A stretch of 64,000 nucleotides of DNA from Natronolimnobius sp. AArcel1 (lineage in GTDB: Archaea > Halobacteriota > Halobacteria > Halobacteriales > Natrialbaceae): NCBI RefSeq assembly GCF_011043775.1, contig NZ_JAAKXY010000006.1, positions 310,001 to 374,000 of the forward strand. Direction: 5' to 3'. The translations under genes and the position numbers were made by a program. Within the stretch, counting starts at the first letter, position 1, and each line of letters starts with the position of its first letter. This document shows, one piece after another, positions 54,283 through 61,232 of this stretch. The notes beneath the pieces are model-generated. The model ran no database searches, was not told the DNA's origin, and was given only the letters and a program-made list of their open reading frames with translations.

Positions 54283-54410
54283 ATGCGTGCCTCGAGTCTG
54301 CTGACAGAAGTGTTCGTGCCTGCAACGGCCGGGATGTCATCCGACCGCGAACAACCGACGCTCTCGAGTCCGTCAGCAATCTGGAAGTGGATTGTGTCTG
54401 CGTGGTTCAC

Positions 54411-54986
54411 TTACGCTTCGTGATCGCCAGCAATGGCCGAGCGCGTGCCATTGCTGGTCGTTGTCTCCGTCGAATCGCGGCCATCGGTCAGCGTCACGTG
54501 AACCTCCTCGGGCGTCCACCCGCTCGCACGGTCGATGCGAACGAGTCGGGCCTGTGGAGCCAGATCGTCGGTCAGACCTTGACGCCGGATACAGACGTAG
54601 CACTGAACCGCTGCCTCCGCGGCAACGGTGTGCGTGACCGCCGCTTCGGTCGACTGGCCAGACGAGCCAACCACGAGGCCAACGATGATCGACTCGTCGA
54701 AATCCGTCTCCTCGAGAAACGCCTGTTCGTCCGCAGGTCGATCCGGATCAAGTCCCCGTTCCTCGATGATGCGTTCCGGTGGCTCAAACCGCTCGAGGTG
54801 GGCCGGTTCAGTCGCCAGTATCGCGCCGGGCTGGGACCACCAGCCGCCGACGGTGGAAAACGAGCGGCTCTCGAACTCGAGGCGGTCGGCACTGAACGAT
54901 GGGCGAGCGCAGACTGCTGGCCCGGAGACGGTACAGCCAGCGAGCATCGTACTGCCGAGCGTTGCGAGGAGGGCACGGCGTCGCAT
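54411..54986 (-). CDS. Tat-type lipoprotein of unknown function
   Basis: A 191-residue protein. The start MRRRALLATLGSTMLAGC has twin Arg and a lipobox Cys18, so it should be exported and lipid-anchored. The mature part is beta-rich, with FDESIIVGLVVGSSGQSTEA and TVAAEAAVQCYVCIRRQGL containing a Cys pair that may form a disulfide. Haloarchaeal homologues are usually annotated as hypothetical. A TATA-like CACCTTAGGC at about 55012-55019 (minus strand) favours this ATG over the one at 55007. Confidence 0.7.
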   Translation of the reverse strand: MRRRALLATLGSTMLAGCTVSGPAVCARPSFSADRLEFESRSFSTVGGWWSQPGAILATEPAHLERFEPPERIIEERGLDPDRPADEQAFLEETDFDESIIVGLVVGSSGQSTEAAVTHTVAAEAAVQCYVCIRRQGLTDDLAPQARLVRIDRASGWTPEEVHVTLTDGRDSTETTTSNGTRSAIAGDHEA

Positions 54987-55114
54987 GCCACAGGCTCTCG
55001 TCGCCATTGCCTAAGGTGTTGCTCGCCCGGTTGTCGCAACCGCGGCGTTCTTGCTCACTCGCTTGCATCGACGCCGGGCGGTGCGTTCATTGTGCCAGCC
55101 GACACAGCAGACGT

Positions 55115-55771
55115 ATGCACGTCGTCGTCAACGCCGCCATGAGCGCGGACGGAAAGCTCTCCTCGAGACGCCGCGAACAGATCGCGATCAGCGGTGAGTC
55201 GGATTTCGAGCGCGTCGACCGTTTGCGGGCCGACAGCGATGCCGTCGTCGTCGGCGTTGGGACTGTGCTCGCCGACGATCCACGGCTGACCGTCAAAGAC
55301 GAGACGTTGCGAGAGCGACGAGTCGAGCGTGGTGACCCCGAAAATCCCGCCCGCGTCGTTATCGACTCGAAGGCACGAACGCCGGCTGACGCCGAAATCG
55401 TCAACGACGACGCCGAGACGTACGTCTGCGTGAGCGAGGCTGCACCCGTTGGACGACGGATGGACCTCGCTGATCGTGCAGAACTCGTGACTGCGGGCGA
55501 CGACCGCGTTGATCTCCTGCGCGCGTTCGCCGCGCTTCAGGCTGCCGGCCTCGAGCGGATCATGGTCGAAGGCGGCGGCGAACTCATCTTCTCGCTGTTC
55601 GAAAACGGGCTGGTCGACGAACTCCGCGTGTTCGTCGGTCCGAAGATCATCGGCGGCCGAGAGGCACCGACGCTGGCCGACGGCGACGGATTTGTCGCTG
55701 ACTTTCCGACGCTCGAACTCGAGACACTCGAGCGACTCGACGACGGCGCGCTGTTAGTCTGGAACGCGTAA
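55115..55771 (+). CDS. 2,5-diamino-6-ribosylamino-pyrimidinone 5'-phosphate reductase
   Basis: A 218-residue RibD C-terminal/dihydrofolate-reductase-like enzyme. It opens MHVVVNAAMSADGKLSSRRR, the characteristic start of archaeal ArfC/RIB7 enzymes. Next come GVGTVLADDPRLTV, VVIDSKARTPADAEI and the NADPH motif IMVEGGGELIFSLFENGLVDELRVF. It reduces a riboflavin/F420 precursor. No deaminase domain is present, as in other archaea. The start at 55115 is chosen because the upstream frame overlaps the lipoprotein gene. Cytosolic. Confidence 0.9.
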   Translation: MHVVVNAAMSADGKLSSRRREQIAISGESDFERVDRLRADSDAVVVGVGTVLADDPRLTVKDETLRERRVERGDPENPARVVIDSKARTPADAEIVNDDAETYVCVSEAAPVGRRMDLADRAELVTAGDDRVDLLRAFAALQAAGLERIMVEGGGELIFSLFENGLVDELRVFVGPKIIGGREAPTLADGDGFVADFPTLELETLERLDDGALLVWNA

Positions 55772-55843
55772 CGAGAATACGAGTTAATTTTGACAGTCAC
55801 ATAGCGACAGATTAATACGACGTTTTCGCGACGTTGTCGACAG

Positions 55844-56755
55844 ATGCCGACAACAGGACCGACTCATGACGTATCGATCCGCGGCGTACTCCCGCCGACG
55901 ATAACTGCCTACACCGCTGACGAAGAACTCGACCTCGAGGCAACGGCGGCTCACGCCCGATTCGTCGTTGACCGGGGCGTCCACGGGGTGTTCCCGCTCG
56001 GAACGAACGGCGAGTTCCCGATGCTCAAGCCTGACGAGCGCGCAGCGGTTATCGGAGCCGTCGTCGACGAAGTGGGCGACGAAGTGCCGGTGATCGCCGG
56101 TGTCAGCGCCCCAAGCACCCGAAACACCGTCTCGTATGCTCTCGATGCGGAGGCAAGCGGTGCAGATGCCGTCGTCGTCGGTATTCCCTACTACTACCCA
56201 ATCGATAGCGCGGCCATCGTCGAACACTACGAGGAAGTCACCGACGCGGTTGACATCCCGGTCTACATCTATCACTTCCCAGCGCGGATGGGCAACAAAC
56301 TCGAGTTAGAGACGCTCGACCGGATCGCCGCGATCGACGGCATCGTCGGTGTCAAAGACTCGAGTGGCGATGTGGCGTGGCTCGGTCAGGCTATCGACCA
56401 GAACCCGGACCTGACGTACCTTGCTGGCCTCGACTCGCTGTTGTTCGCCGAACTCGAGATTGGCTGTACGGGTCTCGTCAGCGCCGTCTCGAACATCTTC
56501 CCGGAACTTACCGTTGACCTCTATGAGTCCTATGTCGAGGGCGAGGAGGCACACGCTCGAGAACTCCAGAGCACCGTCTTCGATATCTGGAAGGCAGTCG
56601 ACCGCGGCCCCTACCTCGGCGGCGTGAAGTCCGCACTCGACTTGCATCCCGAGGTCGAGTTCGACCCCGGTCCAATGCGTCGGCCGCTCCAGCGCATGAG
56701 CGACCGGGAAGAGGTCCAACTCGAGCGAACACTGCGGACGCTCGATCTGATCTAA
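55844..56755 (+). CDS. DapA/KDG-aldolase-family lyase
   Basis: A 303-residue TIM-barrel protein of the N-acetylneuraminate lyase superfamily. GVFPLGTNGEFPML carries the GTxGE substrate loop, VYIYHFPARMG the catalytic Tyr, and IVGVKDSSGDVAWL the Schiff-base Lys, with AGLDSLLFAELEIGCTGLVSAVSNIFPEL later. It could be dihydrodipicolinate synthase (lysine route) or a 2-keto-3-deoxy-sugar aldolase; the YHFPAR form and lack of neighbouring lysine genes favour the second in haloarchaea (inference). The TATA-like GATTAATACG at 55810-55819 gives a leaderless start. Confidence 0.82.
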   Translation: MPTTGPTHDVSIRGVLPPTITAYTADEELDLEATAAHARFVVDRGVHGVFPLGTNGEFPMLKPDERAAVIGAVVDEVGDEVPVIAGVSAPSTRNTVSYALDAEASGADAVVVGIPYYYPIDSAAIVEHYEEVTDAVDIPVYIYHFPARMGNKLELETLDRIAAIDGIVGVKDSSGDVAWLGQAIDQNPDLTYLAGLDSLLFAELEIGCTGLVSAVSNIFPELTVDLYESYVEGEEAHARELQSTVFDIWKAVDRGPYLGGVKSALDLHPEVEFDPGPMRRPLQRMSDREEVQLERTLRTLDLI

Positions 56756-56801
56756 GAGAGTCATCCGTCATCCCTTTCCTCGCTCACCCCCTAGGGCGGG
56801 T

Positions 56802-57335
56802 ATGGAACACGCAACGTTCGGCGGCGGCTGTTTCTGGTGTGTCGAAGCCGCGTTCAAGGAACTCGAGGGAGTCAACACGGTTACGTCCGGCTACGCTGGC
56901 GGTCACGTCGAAAACCCGACCTACGAAGCAGTCTGTGCAGAGTCGACCGGCCACGCTGAGGTTGTCCAGATTGAGTACGACCCAGCCGAGATCACCTATC
57001 CAGACCTGCTCGAGGTCTTCTTTACGATTCACGACCCAACGACGAAAGACCGCGAGGGACCCGACGTTGGCTCGCAGTATCGCTCGGCGATTTACACCCA
57101 CGACCGCGACCAACTCGAGACCGCAACCCAGTTCGTCGACGCCCTCGAGAACGATGGACTGTACGAGGGGATTGTGACGGAAATCGAGCCACTCGAGCGG
57201 TTCTACGAGGCGGAAGCGTATCATCAGGACTACTTCGAAAAGAATCCAAACGATGCGTATTGTACGATGCACGCGGCTCCGAAAGTCGAGAAAGTGCGCG
57301 AGCAGTTCAGCGAGAACGCGCCAACGAGTACGTAA
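56802..57335 (+). CDS. msrA: Peptide methionine-S-oxide reductase MsrA
   Basis: A 177-residue protein. The catalytic site is TFGGGCFWCVEAAFKELEGV (reactive Cys10, with Cys13 next to it), and GYAGGHVENPTYEAVCAESTGHAEVVQI completes the substrate pocket. A late YCTMHAAPK contains a probable resolving Cys. It repairs methionine S-sulfoxides with thioredoxin. The last 24 codons, stop included, are echoed twice in the 440 bases after the gene, see the repeat entry. Cytosolic. Confidence 0.95.
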   Translation: MEHATFGGGCFWCVEAAFKELEGVNTVTSGYAGGHVENPTYEAVCAESTGHAEVVQIEYDPAEITYPDLLEVFFTIHDPTTKDREGPDVGSQYRSAIYTHDRDQLETATQFVDALENDGLYEGIVTEIEPLERFYEAEAYHQDYFEKNPNDAYCTMHAAPKVEKVREQFSENAPTST

Positions 57336-57772
57336 CTGCATGCGTTTGCTGTTTGAGTGAGACGTCCAACACCGCGAGCGACGATTCGGAGCGAGCGGGC
57401 TTTTTCATCGAAGTTTTTGCACGAGGGTGAGCGAGTCCAGCGAGCGAACCCGAGGTGGAAAAAGTTCGGATTGCGTGCTGTACGATGCATGCTGCGCCGA
57501 AAGTGGAGAAAGTTCGGGCGCAGTTCGGCGAGAACGCGCCGACGAGTACGTAACTGCGTGTGTTCGCTGTCTGAGTGAGTTGTCCAACAGCCGCGAGCGA
57601 CGACCCGGAGCGAGCGGACTTTTTCATCGAAGTTTTTGCACGAGGGTGAGCGAGTCCAGCGAGCGAACCCGAGGTGGAAAAAGTTCGGATTGCGTGCTGT
57701 ACGATGCACGCCGCACCGAAAGTGGAGAAAGTTCGGGCGCAGTTCGGCGAGAACGTGACTCCTGAACAGTAA
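57241..57772 (+). repeat. Tandem repeat of the msrA 3' end, period 218-219 bases
   Basis: Unit 1 is the true msrA end plus spacer (57241-57458), unit 2 is 57459-57677 and unit 3 is partial (57678-57772). An 89-base stretch (57401-57489) is identical to 57620-57708. Units 2 and 3 keep the msrA reading: CTMHAAPKVEKVRAQFGEN is followed by APTST stop in unit 2 (TAA 57551-57553) and VTPEQ stop in unit 3 (TAA 57770-57772). Differences from unit 1 are mostly synonymous. Units 2 and 3 have no start codon of their own and are gene-end remnants. Confidence 0.85.
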
Positions 57773-57807
57773 CGGAGTGTGTTCACGTTCCGGCTGTTGA
57801 CAGTTCG

Positions 57808-58536
57808 TTACGACGAGTTTGCCGATGAACCGGGATTGTCGAGATCGTCTGATTCCTCGTCGGCAGCCGACTCGAGGTCGGTATCGAAGACGAACGAATC
57901 GAACTCGCCGTCGGACTCGAGGACGACGGTTTCGCCCGCAGTCACCGACTCACCGGGCGCAACGGCAATGTCATCGATGTCGACCGTCGGTGGAAAGAGC
58001 AGGTCGACGCGGCTTCCAAAGGCAATGTGGCCCAGTCGGTCGCCGCGCTCGAGGTCGTCGCCGGGTTCGGTGTAGGGAAAGATTCGGCGAGCGAACGCAC
58101 CGGCGATGAGGGTGACGGTGGCGTTGCTGGGTTCGTCAGTTGTGGGAAGCTGGTCGGAGTCGATCTCGAGGGAGACGTGGACGCGTTCGTTTCGGTCCGA
58201 CTCTTTGGAAAAGGCGGGTTTGTGGGCACCAGAGACGTGCTCGACATCGGTGACGTGACCGCCAAAGGGCGCGCGGATGACGTGGACGTGCCAGACGTTC
58301 ATGAAGACGCCGAGGCGGACGCGGTCACCCTCTTTGCGTAAGACGGAGACTTTTCCGTCGGCTGGTGAGACGACACCGGTTGGCGGCGCTCTGCGGTCTG
58401 GATCTCGAAAGAACGCGAGGACACCGAGGCCGACTGCGAGCGAGAGCACGGCCGCCGTCGCGCTGATGACGAGCGCGAACGGGGCGGCCACCAGTGGGAG
58501 CAGGGCGTACTTCCAGCCCCCCGGAGCGATGTTCAT
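57808..58536 (-). CDS. psd: Phosphatidylserine decarboxylase
   Basis: A 242-residue pro-enzyme. Hydrophobic helices lie near the N-terminus (YALLPLVAAPFALVISATAAVLSLAV), so it is membrane-bound. The active region contains GVVSPADGKV, FMNVWHVHVIRAPFGG and the self-cleavage site GHIAFGSRVDLLFP, with Gly-Ser where the pyruvoyl group forms. It makes phosphatidylethanolamine in archaea from archaetidylserine. The acidic tail after residue 220 is extra. The ATG at 58536 is preferred over 58548 since the first 4 residues add nothing to the fold. Confidence 0.9.
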   Translation of the reverse strand: MNIAPGGWKYALLPLVAAPFALVISATAAVLSLAVGLGVLAFFRDPDRRAPPTGVVSPADGKVSVLRKEGDRVRLGVFMNVWHVHVIRAPFGGHVTDVEHVSGAHKPAFSKESDRNERVHVSLEIDSDQLPTTDEPSNATVTLIAGAFARRIFPYTEPGDDLERGDRLGHIAFGSRVDLLFPPTVDIDDIAVAPGESVTAGETVVLESDGEFDSFVFDTDLESAADEESDDLDNPGSSANSS

Positions 58537-58605
58537 AGCTGTCCCCACGCGCGCGACTCGTATGGCCGTTACGGACGGCTATGGGCGACCAACTGCCAGG
58601 CTGGG

Positions 58606-59004
58606 CTACCTGTGTGCTTCGATTGCCAGTCGAATCCGGTTCGCAAAGACGTTCATCTCTCCCGTTGCGTGATTGCTCTTACTCACGAACGCCGTTACTC
58701 CCGCCTCGAGTGCGTCTTCGACGAGTGGCTCGAGGGGATTGCCGGTAAAGAGAATAAATGGAATATCTGGCATGCCGGGTGTTGCGTCGCCGTTGATCGA
58801 GGCCGCAAGGTCGAGGCCGCTTTCTTCGAGCAGTTCGTAACTCGAGATCAGACAGTCGTAGCCCGTTTCCTCGAGGGCGGATCGAGCCTCCGGTGCGGTG
58901 GCGACAGTTTCGACGTCGAACCCGTGTACTGTCTGTAACGTATCACTGACGTGGGTGGTGAGGAAGTCACTGTCTTCGACGAGGAGAACGGTGTACGATG
59001 ACAT
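58606..59004 (-). CDS. Receiver-domain protein with missing phospho-acceptor Asp
   Basis: A 132-residue single-domain receiver. The acid pair (Glu10, Asp11 in LLVEDSDF), Thr87 in ILFTGNP and Lys109 in AFVSKSN are conserved. The strand that normally ends in the phosphorylated Asp reads YDCLISSYELL, so Ser55 sits where the Asp should be. It therefore probably cannot be phosphorylated in the normal way and may act as a pseudo-receiver or decoy. It starts 55 bases after the stop of the kinase gene at 59060-61102 on the same strand, so the two are one operon. Confidence 0.85.
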   Translation of the reverse strand: MSSYTVLLVEDSDFLTTHVSDTLQTVHGFDVETVATAPEARSALEETGYDCLISSYELLEESGLDLAASINGDATPGMPDIPFILFTGNPLEPLVEDALEAGVTAFVSKSNHATGEMNVFANRIRLAIEAHR

Positions 59005-59059
59005 AGACAGATAACGGAATCAGGATACGATAAATGATTTGGCACCACGGCCGGAACGC

Positions 59060-61102
59060 CTATACGTCTTCGTCAATCGCTGTGGCGGCTGGAAGGGTAA
59101 ACGAGACGGTGGTCCCATCACCGGGCGCTGACTCGATCCAGATGCGCCCGTCGTGGCGCTCGACGATCCGTCGACAGAGTGCAAGCCCGATGCCTGTGCC
59201 GTCGTACTCCTCGCGACTGTGCAGTCGCTGAAAGACCTGAAACACGCGATCCGTTTCCGCTGGATCGATACCGATACCGTTGTCGACAACCGAAACCGTC
59301 CACGACTGTCCGTCTCGAGTGGCAGAGACGGCTATTTCCGGTGGACCCTCGCCGCTGTATTCGATGGCATTCGACAGCAGGTTTTGGAACAACTGTCGCA
59401 ACTGACTGGCATCGCCGTAGACAGTCGGCAATGACTCAGCCGTAATCTCGGCGCTCGAGTCTTCGATTTTCATTTGGAGATCCATCATGACGTCGTCGAA
59501 GACGGTGTCGAGGTCGACGGACTCGAACGACGCTCCCTGGGTATCGATTCGGGAGTACTCGAGCAAGCCATCGATCATCGCTCGCATCCGCTCGGCCCCA
59601 TCGACCGCGTAGCCGATGAACTCCTCGGCCTCTTCGTCGAGCGCCGTCGCGTACCGGTTTTCGATCAGTTGGAGGTAGCTCGTGACCATCCGCAGCGGTT
59701 CCTGGAGGTCGTGGCTGGCAGCGTAGGCGAACTGTTCTAAGCGCTCGTTCGAAGCCTCGAGTTCGTCGACGAGTTCGTTGAGACGACGCTCGTACTGTTG
59801 GCGTTCGATGCCAGTCGCAAGCACTGTTGCAGCGCTTACGACGAACTCGATGTCATGAGTTGCAAACTCGCGTTCACGCTCGTCGTACAGAGCCAGTACG
59901 CCCCATGGGTTGTCGTTCGGCCCAATCGTGACACCCATGGCGCTTTCGATGTTGCTGTCGGCGAGCACCGATGAGTACGCAGCTCTGTCGTCGGCTTCGA
60001 AGGATTCGACAACGACTGGGTCGTCCGACTGAAGCGTCCGCTCCGCCAACAGTGCAGGTTCAGTGCGAGAAATGCCCGTCGTCATTTCGTTCTCGAGCAG
60101 TGCAGGATCACAGCCAACGTCCGCACGGACAGTCAACGCGGAGTCATCCTCGGCTGGCGTCGTTGGCTCCACTTCGAACACGAGACAGCAGTCGATACCG
60201 AGTGCTGTCCCAACTATCTGGATCGCACTCTCGAGTAAGTCATCTGCGTCGGTGCTTTCGAGCGCCTGCTGGCCGAGGTAGTTGACGGCCTCGAGTTGAG
60301 TTACTTTCTCACGCAGCGCCCGTTCGGCGTCTTTCCGGGGTGAAATATCGCGAAAGAGACCGACGAAGTATCGATTCCCTTCGTACGTAAAGTCATTTAG
60401 GGACACGCCCAGTGGCACTTCGTGGCCTGCCTCGTGTTGGCCGGGAAGTTCAACATACGTCCAATCAAGATTTCGCTCGCCTGTTTGGAGGTACCGCTCG
60501 AGGGCGTCCAGATGGGGCTGTTGTAACCGAGGTGGGATGATCGTGACCTTGCTCGAGCCGACCAGTTCGTCGGGTGAGAAGCCAAGAATTCGTTCGACAG
60601 CAGGATTTGCGTACTGAATATTGCTGTCGGTATCGAGAACGATAATGCCATCTGGAAGCGCATCCGCCAGCGCCTCGAACGTTTTACCGTATGCGAGATC
60701 GGATGCGGATGTCGCTGCCGTTGATGTGTCCGATGGTTGCTCGATAATGCCGTCTATCACTGTTTTGCCGTTGTCGTCTGCAACGACGACATGAACGTCA
60801 CAGGCGACCGGTGTGCCTGCAGCGGCTCGGACTGAAAGCGTCGTCGAGGCTGGATTCCCCTCGGCCCTCGTGAGCGCTATGAGTGCCTCGTCTTCGACAA
60901 CAAGCCTCGAGAATGGGGTCTCGAGCAGATCGCTGTGATCGATGCCAACCAGCGCTGTGAATGCGTCGTTCGCGTCGATGATCGCTCCGTCGGTCGTCGT
61001 CCGAAAGCGGGCGATACCCGCCGCCGAAAGCAGGGACGCGTTCAGATCTGAATTCAAATTCGCCCCATGGGTCGACGGCGTGGACGACGAATCAGGGTCC
61101 AT
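59060..61102 (-). CDS. PAS-PAS-GAF sensor histidine kinase
   Basis: A 680-residue soluble kinase. Residues about 30-130 and 145-270 are PAS domains (FRTTTDGAIIDANDAFTALV; ADALPDGIIVLDTDSNIQYA). Residues about 280-425 form a GAF domain (IDCCLVFEVEP). HisKA has the phospho-acceptor His464 in AASHDLQEPLRMVTSY; the ATPase has QLFQNLLSNAIEY, DNGIGIDPAE and GTGIGLALCRR. It senses an unknown signal in the cytoplasm. Its own receiver partner (58606-59004) lacks the Asp, so its real output may go elsewhere. The HisKA/ATPase half is nearly the same as in the kinase at 14851. Confidence 0.92.
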   Translation of the reverse strand: MDPDSSSTPSTHGANLNSDLNASLLSAAGIARFRTTTDGAIIDANDAFTALVGIDHSDLLETPFSRLVVEDEALIALTRAEGNPASTTLSVRAAAGTPVACDVHVVVADDNGKTVIDGIIEQPSDTSTAATSASDLAYGKTFEALADALPDGIIVLDTDSNIQYANPAVERILGFSPDELVGSSKVTIIPPRLQQPHLDALERYLQTGERNLDWTYVELPGQHEAGHEVPLGVSLNDFTYEGNRYFVGLFRDISPRKDAERALREKVTQLEAVNYLGQQALESTDADDLLESAIQIVGTALGIDCCLVFEVEPTTPAEDDSALTVRADVGCDPALLENEMTTGISRTEPALLAERTLQSDDPVVVESFEADDRAAYSSVLADSNIESAMGVTIGPNDNPWGVLALYDEREREFATHDIEFVVSAATVLATGIERQQYERRLNELVDELEASNERLEQFAYAASHDLQEPLRMVTSYLQLIENRYATALDEEAEEFIGYAVDGAERMRAMIDGLLEYSRIDTQGASFESVDLDTVFDDVMMDLQMKIEDSSAEITAESLPTVYGDASQLRQLFQNLLSNAIEYSGEGPPEIAVSATRDGQSWTVSVVDNGIGIDPAETDRVFQVFQRLHSREEYDGTGIGLALCRRIVERHDGRIWIESAPGDGTTVSFTLPAATAIDEDV

Positions 61103-61232
61103 TGCATGGCCTTGGCCACTGCGTCGGATAAGGACTGCGACGTACTGGTAAACATCTCACTCCTCAACCATATGCGCTTACTGTGTGAACGGCGTACTCA
61201 GTCACGGTATCCGGACTATACTGATTCGTATA

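Noticed and set aside
57230-57709. Minus-strand frames with internal repeats next to msrA
   Set aside because: The repeats follow from the 219-base (multiple of three) tandem array; the translations are rich in Arg, Ser and Cys and lack a start context, so they are not genes.
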